64,000 nucleotides of DNA. It comes from Sphingobium sp. EP60837. Lineage in GTDB: Bacteria; Pseudomonadota; Alphaproteobacteria; Sphingomonadales; Sphingomonadaceae. The stretch is taken from contig NZ_CP015986.1 of the NCBI RefSeq assembly GCF_001658005.1, positions 310,001 to 374,000 on the forward strand. Reading direction: 5' to 3'. Below are positions 21,473 through 30,695 of this stretch, piece by piece (the first letter of the stretch is position 1; every line of letters begins with the position of its first letter). The translations under genes and the position numbers were made by a program. Under the pieces are notes generated by a model. The model had not been told where the DNA came from. It saw only the letters and a list, made by a program, of their open reading frames with translations, and did no database searches.

Positions 21473-21513
21473 GGGCCAAGCTGACTAGGCCCGCCGCGCC
21501 CGCCTGTCGAGGG

Positions 21514-21542
21514 TTGACATGCTTGTCTCCCTTCGCCATAGG
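21514..21542 (+). promoter_or_regulatory. Putative sigma-70 promoter of rpsD
   Basis: A perfect -35 TTGACA (21514-21519), 17 nt spacer and a weak -10 CATAGG (21537-21542), about 110 bp upstream of the rpsD ATG. Inferred from sequence alone. Confidence 0.45.
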
Positions 21543-21651
21543 CGCGCCTTCGCGATTGGCCCTGCATCCCGGTGAAGCGGTGGCCCTGCCCCTTTATGGC
21601 AAGCAGGCGATGACCGGGAATAACGTCGTTAGCTATTGCAAGGAATTCATC

Positions 21652-22266
21652 ATGACGAAGCGCACCAGCGCCAAGTACAAGCTCGACCGCCGCATGGGCG
21701 AGAACATCTGGGGCCGCCCCAAGAGCCCGGTCAACAAGCGTGAATATGGCCCCGGTCAGCACGGCCAGCGCCGCAAGGGCAAGATGTCCGACTACGGCAT
21801 TCAGCTGCGCGCCAAGCAGAAGCTGAAGGGCTATTATGGCGACATCACCGAAAAGCAGTTCAAGAAGAACTATATCGAAGCCGCGCGCATGAAGGGCGAC
21901 ACCGGCCAGAACCTGATCGGTCTGCTGGAGCGCCGCCTGGACGCCCTGGTCTATCGCGCCAAGTTCGCGCCCACGATCTGGTCGGCCCGTCAGCTGGTTT
22001 CGCACGGTCACATCTATGTGAACGGCGTGAAGTGCAACATCGCCAGCCGCCTCGTGAAGCCGGGTGACGAAATCACTCTGGGCAAGAAGGCGCAGGAAAT
22101 GGCGCTGGTTCTGGAAGCGCAGAGCCTGCCCGAGCGCGACATTCCCGACTATGTTTCGCCCGATGGCGCGAGCAAGGTCACCTATGTCCGCGTTCCCACG
22201 CTGGACGAAGTGCCCTACCCGGTGAAGATGGAACCCAACCTGGTCGTCGAATTCTATTCGCGCTAA
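21652..22266 (+). CDS. rpsD: 30S ribosomal protein S4
   Basis: Primary 16S rRNA-binding protein that nucleates assembly of the small subunit body. 204 aa, the normal alphaproteobacterial length. The S4 RNA-binding domain is seen at about 95-160 ([32 protein letters not shown]). The start ATG at 21652 follows AAGGA; a longer open frame upstream is not part of the gene. It is a single-gene unit with a strong terminator. Confidence 0.98.
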   Translation: MTKRTSAKYKLDRRMGENIWGRPKSPVNKREYGPGQHGQRRKGKMSDYGIQLRAKQKLKGYYGDITEKQFKKNYIEAARMKGDTGQNLIGLLERRLDALVYRAKFAPTIWSARQLVSHGHIYVNGVKCNIASRLVKPGDEITLGKKAQEMALVLEAQSLPERDIPDYVSPDGASKVTYVRVPTLDEVPYPVKMEPNLVVEFYSR

Positions 22267-22290
22267 GATTTCTATCATACGGAATTTGGA

Positions 22291-22319
22291 AAGGGCGGTC
22301 CTTCGGGGCCGCCTTTTTT
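22291..22319 (+). terminator. Intrinsic terminator of rpsD
   Basis: GGCGGTCC pairs with GGGCCGCC (one G-U) around a TTCG tetraloop (22302-22305), then TTTTTT. It begins 24 bp after the stop codon. Confidence 0.93.
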
Positions 22320-22395
22320 GTTTGTGCGGCGACCCTTGTTTGACGGTCGGCCAACTGGCATCAATCATCTATCGCCGTCGATTCAAGGCCCTGTC

Positions 22396-24042
22396 ATGCG
22401 CCCTTCACTCCCGACCTTCGCTCTCCTTCTCAGCGCCGGGACAGCTGCGGTAGCAGCGCCTGCGGAAATCACCCCCTCGATCGACACGATGAAGGAGGTG
22501 GTGAAGGAAATCTCCTCCGATCCCTATGAAGGGCGCGCTCCTGGCACCGTGGGAGAGGAAAAGACGCTCGCCTATCTGGTGCAGCGGTTCGAGGCGCTGG
22601 GACTTAAGCCAGGAAACAAGGGCAGTTGGTTCCAAGACGTGCCTCTCGTCGAACTCGCCGCCAAAAATGTTTCGCCGCTGCGCTTCACCGGTGGCAAGGC
22701 TCCACTCTCGCTCGATTACGGCTCACAGATGGTCGTCGCCACCTACCGGACGACGCAGCCCCATATTGAATTGAAGGACAGCCCCGTCGTCTTCGTGGGC
22801 TATGGCATCAACGCGCCGGAAAAGAAGTGGAACGATTATGGCGGGGTGAATGTCCGCGGCAAGACGGTCATCATCCTGGTGAACGATCCGGATTACCAGA
22901 CGCCGACGCTGCGGGGGCCGTTCGGCGGGCGGGCTATGACCTATTATGGCCGCTGGACCTATAAGTTTGAGGAAGCCGCTCGGCAGGGCGCGGCGGCTGC
23001 CATCATCGTGCATGACACCATGCCCGCCGCCTATGGCTGGAACGTCGTGCAGTCTAGCTGGACGGGAGCGCAGCACGTGGCCGACAGCGCCAATGGCAAT
23101 GCGGACCAATCGGCCGCAATCGGCTGGATGCAGAAGGACAAGGCGGCGGCGTTGATGGCGAGCGCTGGTCTCAATCTCGATGCTCTGAGCGCTGCAGCCA
23201 AGAAGCGCGGTTTCAAGGCAGTGCCGCTGAAGGGGATCAAGGCCAGCCTCTCTTTCGACAATATCATCCGCAAGCACAGCTCGAAAAATGTCGTCGCGCT
23301 GCTGCCGGGGAAGACCCGTCCTAATGAATATGTCCTGTACGCCGCGCACTGGGACCATCTCGGCCGCTGCGAGGCAGCGCCCGACGGCGACGACATCTGC
23401 AACGGAGCCATCGACAATGCGACCGGGACCGCGGCGCTGATCGCATTGGCTGAGGCCAATGTGAAGGCTGGCCCGACCGATCGCAGTCAGGTCTTCCTTG
23501 CCGTAACCGCGGAGGAGTCCGGGCTTTTGGGCTCCGCTTATTATGGCAACCACCCGGTATTTCCGCTCGGCCAGACCGTCGGCGGCGTCAATATGGACGC
23601 GCTGAGCATGGCCGGGCTTGCCCGCAATGTCGTAGTGATCGGCAAGGCCAAGTCACAACTCGACGCCTATCTCGACCGGGCGCTGGCCGCGCAGAAGCGT
23701 GTGGCCAGCCTGGAGCCGACGCCCGAAAAGGGCTTCTACTATCGCTCCGATCATTTCAGCTTCGCCAAGCATGGCGTGCCGATGCTCTATTTCGAAGGTG
23801 GGCAGGATCTGGTGAAGGGCGGCACCGCGGCAGGCGCGGCGGCTGCCAAGGATTATGAAGAACATCGCTACCATGGACCCAAGGATGAATATGATCCCAA
23901 ATGGGACTGGAGCGGCGTGAAGGCGGACCTCAAGCTCTACTATGACGTCGGGCGGGCGCTGGCAAACACGACAGACTGGCCGAACTGGGTTCCCGGCGAC
24001 GAATTCCGTTCGATCCGGGACAGGAGCCGGGCGGAGAAGTAG
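22396..24042 (+). CDS. M28 family metallopeptidase with signal peptide
   Basis: Exported zinc aminopeptidase-like enzyme, 548 aa from the ATG at 22396. The signal peptide MRPSLPTFALLLSAGTAAVAAP is cleaved near residue 23. A PA-like insert occupies about 130-260 and the M28 catalytic domain is C-terminal. Zinc ligands are seen in AAHWDHLG, AIDNATGT, AEESGLLGS (catalytic Glu plus Glu ligand), NMDAL and RSDHFSF. Upstream in-frame codons lack signal-peptide character, so the start was chosen here. Substrate unknown. Confidence 0.9.
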   Translation: MRPSLPTFALLLSAGTAAVAAPAEITPSIDTMKEVVKEISSDPYEGRAPGTVGEEKTLAYLVQRFEALGLKPGNKGSWFQDVPLVELAAKNVSPLRFTGGKAPLSLDYGSQMVVATYRTTQPHIELKDSPVVFVGYGINAPEKKWNDYGGVNVRGKTVIILVNDPDYQTPTLRGPFGGRAMTYYGRWTYKFEEAARQGAAAAIIVHDTMPAAYGWNVVQSSWTGAQHVADSANGNADQSAAIGWMQKDKAAALMASAGLNLDALSAAAKKRGFKAVPLKGIKASLSFDNIIRKHSSKNVVALLPGKTRPNEYVLYAAHWDHLGRCEAAPDGDDICNGAIDNATGTAALIALAEANVKAGPTDRSQVFLAVTAEESGLLGSAYYGNHPVFPLGQTVGGVNMDALSMAGLARNVVVIGKAKSQLDAYLDRALAAQKRVASLEPTPEKGFYYRSDHFSFAKHGVPMLYFEGGQDLVKGGTAAGAAAAKDYEEHRYHGPKDEYDPKWDWSGVKADLKLYYDVGRALANTTDWPNWVPGDEFRSIRDRSRAEK

Positions 24043-24132
24043 CGCGCGCCCGCTTTCCCGTACGCATTTGCGCTGTCATCCGCACCGCGATCCTGTAGAG
24101 GGCCCGGGATAGCGCCAGACAGGAGAAAGCCC

Positions 24133-25119
24133 ATGACATTCCGTATGCCCGCCGAATGGGCGCCGCACGAATGGACCTGGATCGGCTTTCCAACCGCACC
24201 GGAGGAATGGCCGGGTGCATTTGACGATGCGCGCCAACAGATCGCGCACTTTGCAAATGCACTCCATGCCGAGGGACGCGGCGAGCAGGTACGGCTGGTC
24301 GTCGCCACGCCTGCAGACGCCGAAGCAGCAGGCGCGTTGATCGCAGCGGGCGTGGAGATCGTGGTGCAGAAGCTCGGCGACGTCTGGCTGCGCGACACGG
24401 CGCCCATCGCCGTGCTGCGCGGGTCCGAGCGGGCACTTGTCGATTTTGGCTTCAACGGCTGGGGCGGCAAATACCAAATGCCTGGCGACGAGGATATCGG
24501 CGCGCGCCTCGCCGCTATGACGGGCCTTCCGACCTCCTCCCAGCATTGGGTGTTTGAAGGAGGAGCGGTCGATACCGACGGCACAGGGCTCTTCGTCACG
24601 ACGGAGCAATGCCTGCTCAATCCCAATCGCAATCCCGATCTGGACCGGGGCAAGATCGAGACGTTGCTGGCAGGCGCGCTAGGGCTGTCCGACATGCTGT
24701 GGCTGGGGGACGGGCTGCTCAACGATCATACGGACGGGCATGTGGATAATCTCGCCCGCTTCGTGGCGCCGGGCGTCCTGGCGCTGCCAGAGGCGAGCAC
24801 CGACGATGACCCCAACGCCGCTCTCTATGCCGACGCCCGCGCCCGCGCTCAGGCATTCGGGGTGGAGGTGGCGTCGATCCCCTCCCCCGGCCGCGTGGTC
24901 GTCGATGGTGAAGTGATTCCGGCCAGCTACATGAATTTCTATATCGGCAACGCCGCCGTCATCGTGCCCATCTATGGCCAGCCCAATGATCAGGCCGCCT
25001 TGGATGCACTCAAGCACTTCTTCCCCGGCCGCGAAGTCATAGGGCTGCGCAGCGACGCCATCCTATCAGGCGGCGGCAGCTTCCATTGCTGCAGCCAGCA
25101 GATGCCGTCCGCGGGATGA
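24133..25119 (+). CDS. aguA: Agmatine deiminase
   Basis: Hydrolyses agmatine to N-carbamoylputrescine in the arginine decarboxylase route to putrescine. 328 aa of the guanidino-modifying fold. Visible active-site elements are GDVWLRDTAP near 128, NDHTDGHVDN near 196 and the nucleophilic Cys319 in GGGSFHCCSQQ. A good AGGAGA ribosome site precedes the ATG. It opens a four-gene unit with aguB two genes on; the next gene overlaps by ATGA. Confidence 0.94.
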   Translation: MTFRMPAEWAPHEWTWIGFPTAPEEWPGAFDDARQQIAHFANALHAEGRGEQVRLVVATPADAEAAGALIAAGVEIVVQKLGDVWLRDTAPIAVLRGSERALVDFGFNGWGGKYQMPGDEDIGARLAAMTGLPTSSQHWVFEGGAVDTDGTGLFVTTEQCLLNPNRNPDLDRGKIETLLAGALGLSDMLWLGDGLLNDHTDGHVDNLARFVAPGVLALPEASTDDDPNAALYADARARAQAFGVEVASIPSPGRVVVDGEVIPASYMNFYIGNAAVIVPIYGQPNDQAALDALKHFFPGREVIGLRSDAILSGGGSFHCCSQQMPSAG

Positions 25120-25469
25120 GCGGGATGCTGGCGCTACGAGCGCTACTGTCGGGCATCATCATCGCCATCGTGTCCGTCGTGTCGCGGCGTTATCCGGCTT
25201 TGGGTGCGTTGATAGCATCGCTGCCGCTCATCTCTGTCCTAGGCATGATCTGGTTATGGAATGACCGGCCCGATGCCGAGAATATGGCGCGGCATGCGGA
25301 GGCGACCTTCTACTATGTCCTCCCCTCGCTCCCTATGTTCTTGCTGATCCCGGCACTGCTGCGGAAGGGTATTTCCTTCCCGGCAGCGCTTATCACAGGT
25401 TGCGTGGCGACGATCCTGCTCTATCTCGCGATGGTCGCCATAGCCGCCCGCATGGGCATTCGCCTCTAG
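25116..25469 (+). CDS. Small integral membrane protein (DUF3147-like)
   Basis: 117 aa with four hydrophobic segments (LLSGIIIAIVSVVS, LGALIASLPLISVLGMIWLW, YYVLPSLPMFLLIPALL, AALITGCVATILLYLAMVA). The ATG at 25116 overlaps the aguA stop (ATGA), indicating coupling. The family appears to be DUF3147, of unknown function. Lying between aguA and aguB suggests a link with agmatine/putrescine handling, but nothing in the sequence shows transport activity. Confidence 0.75.
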   Translation: MSGMLALRALLSGIIIAIVSVVSRRYPALGALIASLPLISVLGMIWLWNDRPDAENMARHAEATFYYVLPSLPMFLLIPALLRKGISFPAALITGCVATILLYLAMVAIAARMGIRL

Positions 25470-25481
25470 GACTTAAAGGAT

Positions 25482-26330
25482 ATGACCAAAGTCACCGTTG
25501 CCGCGCTCCAGCTGGCCTTTTCCCAGGACATGGGAAACAATATCGCCATGGTCGCGGACCATGTGGTCAAGGCTGCGGCACGGGGTGCGAAGATCGTCCT
25601 GCCGCCCGAATTGTTCGAAGGCCCCTATTTCTGCAAGGTCGAGGACGAAGGTCTCTTCGCCAACGCCCAGCCCTTGGCGGAGCATCCCGCCGTGCAGGAA
25701 ATGCGCAAGGTGGCGAAGGCGGAACGGGTATATATTCCCACCAGCTTCTTCGAGCGCGATGGTCAGCATCATTATAATTCGCTCGCCATGATCGATGATG
25801 AAGGCGAGATCATGGGGGTCTATCGCAAGAGCCACATTCCCGACGGTCCGGGCTATGAGGAAAAATATTATTTCCGCCCCGGCAACAGCGGCTTCAAGGT
25901 TTGGGACACCAGCTATGGCACGATCGGCGTCGGCATCTGCTGGGATCAATGGTATCCGGAAGCAGCGCGCGTAATGGCGCTCATGGGTGCGGAGCTGCTC
26001 TTCTACCCAACTGCGATCGGATCAGAGCCTTATGACGCGGATCTGGACACAAGCCGGATGTGGCGGCGCGCGATGCTCGGCCATGCGGTGAGCAACTGCA
26101 TGCCCGTTATCGCCGCAAACCGCATCGGGGAAGAAGAGGGCCAAAAATTCTACGGCCACAGCTTCATATCGGACGAATGGGGCGATTTCGCTGCAGAAGC
26201 TGACGCCAAGGATAATGGCGCATTGGTCGCAACGCTGGATCTGGCTCAGGCGCGCAAGCACCGGGCGGGCATGGGCTTCTTCCGCGATCGTCGGCCGGAG
26301 CTTTACGCACGGATCGCACAGGATATCTAA
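25482..26330 (+). CDS. aguB: N-carbamoylputrescine amidase
   Basis: Nitrilase-superfamily enzyme that converts N-carbamoylputrescine to putrescine, CO2 and ammonia. 282 aa with the full catalytic triad: Glu43 in PPELFEG, Lys116 in YRKSHIPDGPGY, Cys153 in GICWDQWYPE. AAAGGA precedes the ATG. With aguA it completes the agmatine-to-putrescine pathway. Confidence 0.95.
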   Translation: MTKVTVAALQLAFSQDMGNNIAMVADHVVKAAARGAKIVLPPELFEGPYFCKVEDEGLFANAQPLAEHPAVQEMRKVAKAERVYIPTSFFERDGQHHYNSLAMIDDEGEIMGVYRKSHIPDGPGYEEKYYFRPGNSGFKVWDTSYGTIGVGICWDQWYPEAARVMALMGAELLFYPTAIGSEPYDADLDTSRMWRRAMLGHAVSNCMPVIAANRIGEEEGQKFYGHSFISDEWGDFAAEADAKDNGALVATLDLAQARKHRAGMGFFRDRRPELYARIAQDI

Positions 26331-26349
26331 TAAAAGGGAGAGAGAAGCT

Positions 26350-26640
26350 ATGACGGTTGCCCGCCATTATGTGATGCATGCCAAGGACGCGGATGGAGCC
26401 GCGTTGGACAACGCTTTGCGCGCTATCGCCGACGCTGTTCGTCCGCTGCCCGGATGCGAAGGGGTTGAGATGCTCCGAGACTTGGCGAACGAACGGCGCT
26501 TCATCTTCATCGAGCGTTGGACCGATGTGGATGCGCACAAAGCTGCAGGCGCCTTGCTGGATAAGAGCGTGATTAAGGCGATGATGGCCGCGCTCGATGG
26601 GCCGCCGGAAGGCGCCTATCTGGACTATCTGCTGCGCTGA
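26350..26640 (+). CDS. Antibiotic biosynthesis monooxygenase (ABM)-like small protein
   Basis: 96 aa alpha-beta barrel-type protein. The pattern (RHYVMHAKDADGAALDNALRAIADAVRPLPGCEGVEMLRD, with FIFIERWTD near residue 52) fits the ABM superfamily of dimeric ferredoxin-like folds. Its function is not shown. GGGAG upstream gives a good ribosome site. It closes the aguA operon and overlaps the 3' end of the DNA glycosylase gene by 16 bp tail to tail. Confidence 0.75.
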   Translation: MTVARHYVMHAKDADGAALDNALRAIADAVRPLPGCEGVEMLRDLANERRFIFIERWTDVDAHKAAGALLDKSVIKAMMAALDGPPEGAYLDYLLR

Positions 26641-27308
26641 TCGGGCGCAGCGTCCATCTCCAACAACTCCGCCGCTCTTTCAAAGACGGCGGAGAACATC
26701 TCCTCCGTCAGCCGACCCGTCATCATGTTCCGTTTGGAACAGTGATAGCTGTCCAGGACTATCTTGCCGCTAGGCACTCGATGCTCTGCGAGATGGGCGA
26801 AGCGCGCCTTTGGCAGCTTCCCGCCCAACACCTTCACCACCGACTGGTGGGCAATTTCTCCCAGCGCGATGAATATCTGCGCATTGGGTAGTGCCGCGAC
26901 CGCCGATTTCAGGAAAAGGCGGCAGTTGTGCGCCTCTTGCGGCAGCGGCTTGTTCTGCGGCGGAAGGCATTTGACGGCGTTCAGGATGATAACGCCCCGC
27001 AACTCCAACTTATCGTCCGCGCGGCGCTCATAGGTTCCGTTCGTCAGCCCGAACTTGCCCAGCGTCGAGAAAAGCAGGTCACCCGCAAAGTCGCCGGTAA
27101 AGGCTCGGCCGGTGCGATTAGCTCCTTCTTTGCCGGGCGCGAGGCCCACCACGACAAGCCGCGCATCTGGATCGCCGAACGCCGGCACTGGCGCATTCCA
27201 CCAGTCGGGATGCTCCGCCCGGCATGTCTCGCGCAATGCGGCGAGGCGCGGACAAAGAGGGCAGTCCAGCGGTGCCTCCGCATGCGGGATTGGGCTTTGC
27301 AGCGTCAT
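26625..27308 (-). CDS. Uracil-DNA glycosylase, family 5 (UDGb) type
   Basis: Base-excision repair enzyme that removes uracil and related damaged bases. 227 aa. Cys16 and Cys19 (DCPLC) fit the Fe-S cluster seen in this family, and GLAPGKEGANRTGRAFTGD near 55-73 is the family 5 active-site loop. GEIAHQSVVKVLGG and DSYHCSKRNMMTGRLT near the C-terminus complete the fold. Divergent from folK with 23 bp between. Confidence 0.88.
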   Translation of the reverse strand: MTLQSPIPHAEAPLDCPLCPRLAALRETCRAEHPDWWNAPVPAFGDPDARLVVVGLAPGKEGANRTGRAFTGDFAGDLLFSTLGKFGLTNGTYERRADDKLELRGVIILNAVKCLPPQNKPLPQEAHNCRLFLKSAVAALPNAQIFIALGEIAHQSVVKVLGGKLPKARFAHLAEHRVPSGKIVLDSYHCSKRNMMTGRLTEEMFSAVFERAAELLEMDAAPDQRSR

Positions 27309-27331
27309 GTCCAGCGGTTAGGCCCTGTTAG

Positions 27332-27844
27332 ATGCCCAAGACAAGCCTTCATCATCTTTATGCGCTCGCGCTTGGGTCCAACCGCCCTCTTTCCGCAAAA
27401 AGACCGCCCGCAAGCCTGCTGCGAGAGGCCATCGGCGGGATCGCGGCACTCGGCACGATCTTCGCCACTGCTCCGGTCATCCCAACAGCGCCGCTCGGCC
27501 CTTCCCTGCGGCGGTTCGCCAACGGCGCGGTGCTGTTGGAAAGCTCACTAAATCCAAGTGAGATGCTAAGCGCACTCCAACAAATAGAAGACCGGCTGGG
27601 CAGGCGTCGCCATCGCCGCTGGGGCGCACGCAGCATCGACATCGACATCATCCTCTGGTCCGGCGGACGCTGGGACAGCCGCACGCTGCACATTCCCCAT
27701 TCAGCCTTCCGCAGCCGTGACTTCGTCCTATTGCCGCTCCTCACCATCGCGCCCAAGTGGCGCGATCCGGTTTCCGGGCTTTCCATCCGGCATCTTGACG
27801 CGAGGTTGCGAAAAGCGACGCCTTTGCTGCGTCCTAGAGGTTGA
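27332..27844 (+). CDS. folK: 2-amino-4-hydroxy-6-hydroxymethyldihydropteridine diphosphokinase
   Basis: Folate pathway kinase. 170 aa. The HPPK signature is seen as RRHRRWGARSIDIDIILW near residues 90-107 and ALGSNRPL near the N-terminus. The C-terminus contains IPHSAFRSRDFVLLPLLTIAPKW, the usual nucleotide region. Followed by tRNA-Lys after 44 bp. Confidence 0.92.
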   Translation: MPKTSLHHLYALALGSNRPLSAKRPPASLLREAIGGIAALGTIFATAPVIPTAPLGPSLRRFANGAVLLESSLNPSEMLSALQQIEDRLGRRRHRRWGARSIDIDIILWSGGRWDSRTLHIPHSAFRSRDFVLLPLLTIAPKWRDPVSGLSIRHLDARLRKATPLLRPRG

Positions 27845-27888
27845 CCAGACGCATCACGGCCTCTAGTGCGTGCGGACCTCGCTCGTGG

Positions 27889-27964
27889 GGGCCCTTAGCT
27901 CAGTCGGTAGAGCAACTGACTTTTAATCAGTAGGTCGCTGGTTCGAATCCAGCAGGGCTCACCA
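27889..27964 (+). tRNA. tRNA-Lys (TTT anticodon)
   Basis: A complete cloverleaf: acceptor GGGCCCT paired with AGGGCTC (one G-U), D-arm GCTCAGTCGGTAGAGC, anticodon TTT at 27922-27924 in loop CTTTTAA, T-arm GCTGGTTCGAATCCAGC and encoded CCA (27962-27964). It lies just downstream of folK and is tail to tail with the thiolase gene. Confidence 0.97.
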
Positions 27965-27996
27965 CCTTCCCCAAAGAGCCGCCGCAGCCGAGAGGC

Positions 27997-29169
27997 TCAG
28001 AGCCTCTCGACGATCGTTACGTTGGCCATGCCGCCCGCTTCACACATGGTCTGGAGACCAAAGCGGGCTTTCCGGTCGTGCAACGCGCTGACGAGTGTCG
28101 CCATCAACTTTGCGCCTGATCCGCCGAGCGGATGACCGAGCGCGATCGCTCCCCCATGTACGTTGAGGCGCGCCGCATCGGCATCCAGCGCCTGCGTCCA
28201 GGCCAGCGGCACCGGAGCGAAGGCTTCGTTCACCTCATATAGATCGATGTCGCCGATCTTCATCCCTGCGCGGTCGAGCGCCCGGTGGGTCGCGGGGATC
28301 GGCGCTTCCAGCATGATCACTGGGTCATGGCCGATGACGGTCATGTGGTGAATGCGCGCGAGCGGGGTTAGACCTAAGGTCTTGAGCCCTCTCTCATTCA
28401 CCACCAGCAGCGCAGCGGCGCCATCGCAGATTTGGCTGGCGTTGGCGGCTGAGATCACTCCGTCATCGGCCAGCAGCTTGACGCTGATAATCTTTTCCAG
28501 GCTCGCGTCGAAGCGGATACCTTCATCCGTCGCGTGTATGATGGTCTCGCCTTCAGGCGTCACAACCTCCAGCGGGATGATCTCCGCATCGAATTTGCCG
28601 GCCTGGGTCGCGGCGGCGGCGCGGCGATGGCTTTCCAACGCGTAGGCGTCCAGCGTCTCTCTGTTCAGGCCATATTTCTTCGCCAGCAATTCCGCCCCGC
28701 CAAACTGGCTGAACGGCGTCTGCGGATAGCGATCTTCGATGCCAGGGCTGCGATAGGTGCCGTAGCCATGCTTGGCGGCGAGCGTCCAGGGCAAGCCCAT
28801 GGGCACCCGCGTCATGCTTTCGACGCCCGCAGCGATCACCACATCCTGCACGCCCGCCATGACCGTGGCCGCTGCGAAGTGAAGCGCCTGTTGCGAAGAT
28901 CCGCATTGCCGATCCACGTGGGTGCCCGGAATGGATTCGGGCAGGCCGGAGGCAAGCACCGCGTTGCGAGCAATGTTCGCCCCCTGCTCGCCCGCTGGGC
29001 AGGCGCAGCCCATGATGACATCCTCTATCGCCGCCGGATCGATGTCGGCGCGATCAACGAGCGCCGCCAGAACCTTACCAGCAAGATCGGCGGGATGCAC
29101 GCCGGCCAGCCGGCCGCCACGCTTTCCACCCGCGCTACGTCCGAGAGCGGCGATATAGGCTTCAGCCAT
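27997..29169 (-). CDS. Acetyl-CoA C-acyltransferase (thiolase)
   Basis: Thiolytic cleavage or condensation of 3-ketoacyl-CoA. 390 aa. Catalytic cysteine in DRQCGSSQQA near residue 89, NEAFA near 314 and the His motif GGAIALGHPLGGSGA near 341. The second Cys is in CEAGGMAN. All four active-site blocks are present, in contrast to the two thiolase-like proteins further right. Co-directional with npdG-like and tetR genes; a stem overlaps its stop codon. Confidence 0.92.
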   Translation of the reverse strand: MAEAYIAALGRSAGGKRGGRLAGVHPADLAGKVLAALVDRADIDPAAIEDVIMGCACPAGEQGANIARNAVLASGLPESIPGTHVDRQCGSSQQALHFAAATVMAGVQDVVIAAGVESMTRVPMGLPWTLAAKHGYGTYRSPGIEDRYPQTPFSQFGGAELLAKKYGLNRETLDAYALESHRRAAAATQAGKFDAEIIPLEVVTPEGETIIHATDEGIRFDASLEKIISVKLLADDGVISAANASQICDGAAALLVVNERGLKTLGLTPLARIHHMTVIGHDPVIMLEAPIPATHRALDRAGMKIGDIDLYEVNEAFAPVPLAWTQALDADAARLNVHGGAIALGHPLGGSGAKLMATLVSALHDRKARFGLQTMCEAGGMANVTIVERL

Positions 29170-29183
29170 GTCTTTCTCCTAAG

Positions 29184-29852
29184 TCAGACACCCGTGATAC
29201 GGATACCGGATCCGGGCACCTTATATTTGCGATTGAGGGCGATAAGGACGGAGGTCAGCCCTTCGGCGACCACCGAGTTGCAAAGCGGCCCGGCGTTCCA
29301 GGCCCGCAAGCCGATTTCCTGCGCCAGCGCCACCACCTGATCGGCGGCTTCGGCATCGTCAGCGCAGACGAGCACGTCGCATTCTACTTCCTCGTCCAAC
29401 TTGGTGAGGTGATGGGCACTGATATTCTGGAAGGCCGACACGACGCGCACGCCGTCGCCCAGCATCTTCTGCACCGCTTCCACGGCCGAACCGCCATTGG
29501 GCAGTTGCACCCGGCTGACCTTGGGCGGCATCAACGGAACGGTGACGTCGATCAGGATTTTGCCGGAAAGCGCGCTTTCGACATCCTTCACGGTGGATTG
29601 CTGCGCCGCATAGGGCACGGCCAGGACGACGATCTCCGCCTGTGCCGCCGCGTCGGGATTGGCCGCGCCGGTCACGCTGTTCCCGCCCAGCACCTCGTTC
29701 ATCTGTGCAGCGGCTTCCTGCGCGCGCTCCGCGGTACGGCTGCCGATGATCACCTTGTGCCCCTTATGCGCCCAGCGCAGAGCGAGCCCGCCGCCTTCCT
29801 TGCCGGTCCCTCCGAGTACGGCGATCGTCGCCACTTGTTCATTCTGCGTCAC
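29184..29852 (-). CDS. NpdG-like NADPH-dependent F420 reductase family protein
   Basis: 222 aa Rossmann protein with the NADP site VLGGTGKEGGGLALRWA near residue 12 and GSRTAERA near 37, the pattern of NADPH:F420 oxidoreductases. SAFQNISAHHL and LCNSVVAEGLTSVLIALN are family-typical. No coenzyme F420 synthesis gene is visible here, so the use of F420 is uncertain; a related NADP-dependent oxidoreductase is the alternative. The GTG start at 29852 follows AGGAGAG. Lies between thiolase and tetR on one strand. Confidence 0.75.
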   Translation of the reverse strand: MTQNEQVATIAVLGGTGKEGGGLALRWAHKGHKVIIGSRTAERAQEAAAQMNEVLGGNSVTGAANPDAAAQAEIVVLAVPYAAQQSTVKDVESALSGKILIDVTVPLMPPKVSRVQLPNGGSAVEAVQKMLGDGVRVVSAFQNISAHHLTKLDEEVECDVLVCADDAEAADQVVALAQEIGLRAWNAGPLCNSVVAEGLTSVLIALNRKYKVPGSGIRITGV

Positions 29853-29913
29853 GCATGCTCTCCTGTTTCATTAGGGTGCGCTTCGAAGGCGCCATACCCT
29901 GCCCTGCCCTGCC

Positions 29914-30633
29914 TCAGCCTACCGGCCCCGGCCGTCCCGGGAGCCCGCCGTCCGGCTTGTCGATGCTTTGCAGCATCTCCGGCGGCAGGTCCGCGGGGGC
30001 ATCCAGTAGCGCCACAAGCGTCTGGAGGAAATGCTCAAGGCTCGCCTCGCTGCCCCACATCGGGTGATTGCGGCTGTGGTCGGCGAGCGCACGCTGCCGT
30101 GCCGACAGGACAGCGCTGATATAGGCGCCCATGAAGATGAAACGCTGGTTCTGCAGCACGGGCGGCATATGCGGCATCAATCGGCGCAGATGATCGAGGC
30201 AGCGGCCATAGGCGCGGTTCCATGCGGGATCGAGCGCGTCGAGCATCATGTCGCGATGGGTCATGGCGAAGATGACGATGAACTGGACATAATGCTCATC
30301 GGGCAGGGCAAGGACGGGTTTGATCAGAATCTCGACCACGTCACGGATGCCATGGGGTCCTCCCTGCGCCTCCAGCGCATCGAGCGCAGCGTTGCGCTCC
30401 CGCTCCAGAGCTACCGCGCCGTCCATGACGATCGCCCGGACCAGCGCTTCCTTCGATCCGAAATAATAGCCCACAGCTCCGTGATTCTTCTGGCCAGCGG
30501 CTGCCGATATCTCGCGAACGGTCACGCCATCGACCCCTCGCTCCGCGAACAGCTGCAAAGCCACTTTCTTGAGCTGCTCGGCAGCAGGGGCGCGCTGGGC
30601 TTCATCATTTCTAGCAAGTTGAAGTCTGACCAT
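29914..30633 (-). CDS. TetR-family transcriptional regulator 1
   Basis: 239 aa from the ATG at 30633 (an ATG at 30675 would add 14 residues). The N-terminal helix-turn-helix is seen as LFAERGVDGVTVREISAAAGQKNHGAVGYYFGSKEAL with the YYFGSKE recognition element. The C-terminal ligand domain is not assignable. It is divergent from the long catabolic operon beginning at 30730 and probably controls the bidirectional promoter between; an imperfect palindrome at 30679-30695 is a candidate operator. Confidence 0.87.
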   Translation of the reverse strand: MVRLQLARNDEAQRAPAAEQLKKVALQLFAERGVDGVTVREISAAAGQKNHGAVGYYFGSKEALVRAIVMDGAVALERERNAALDALEAQGGPHGIRDVVEILIKPVLALPDEHYVQFIVIFAMTHRDMMLDALDPAWNRAYGRCLDHLRRLMPHMPPVLQNQRFIFMGAYISAVLSARQRALADHSRNHPMWGSEASLEHFLQTLVALLDAPADLPPEMLQSIDKPDGGLPGRPGPVG

Positions 30634-30678
30634 GGGTGCATTTTTCTCATTGCCAAGAGCGTTCGTCAAGTGCATTAT

Positions 30679-30695
30679 CCAATTGATCTAATCGG
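30679..30695. promoter_or_regulatory. Candidate TetR operator in the divergent promoter
   Basis: Imperfect palindrome CCAATTGATCTAATCGG with symmetric CC-ATT and AAT-GG positions, centred between the TetR 1 start and the kinase-like gene. Location in a divergent promoter next to a TetR gene supports an operator; the symmetry is only partial. Confidence 0.35.

Noticed and set aside
27989..28009. Hairpin GAGAGGCT/AGCCTCTC overlapping the thiolase stop as a terminator
   Set aside because: The stem is good, but no U-tract follows it on the minus strand, so intrinsic termination is not supported.
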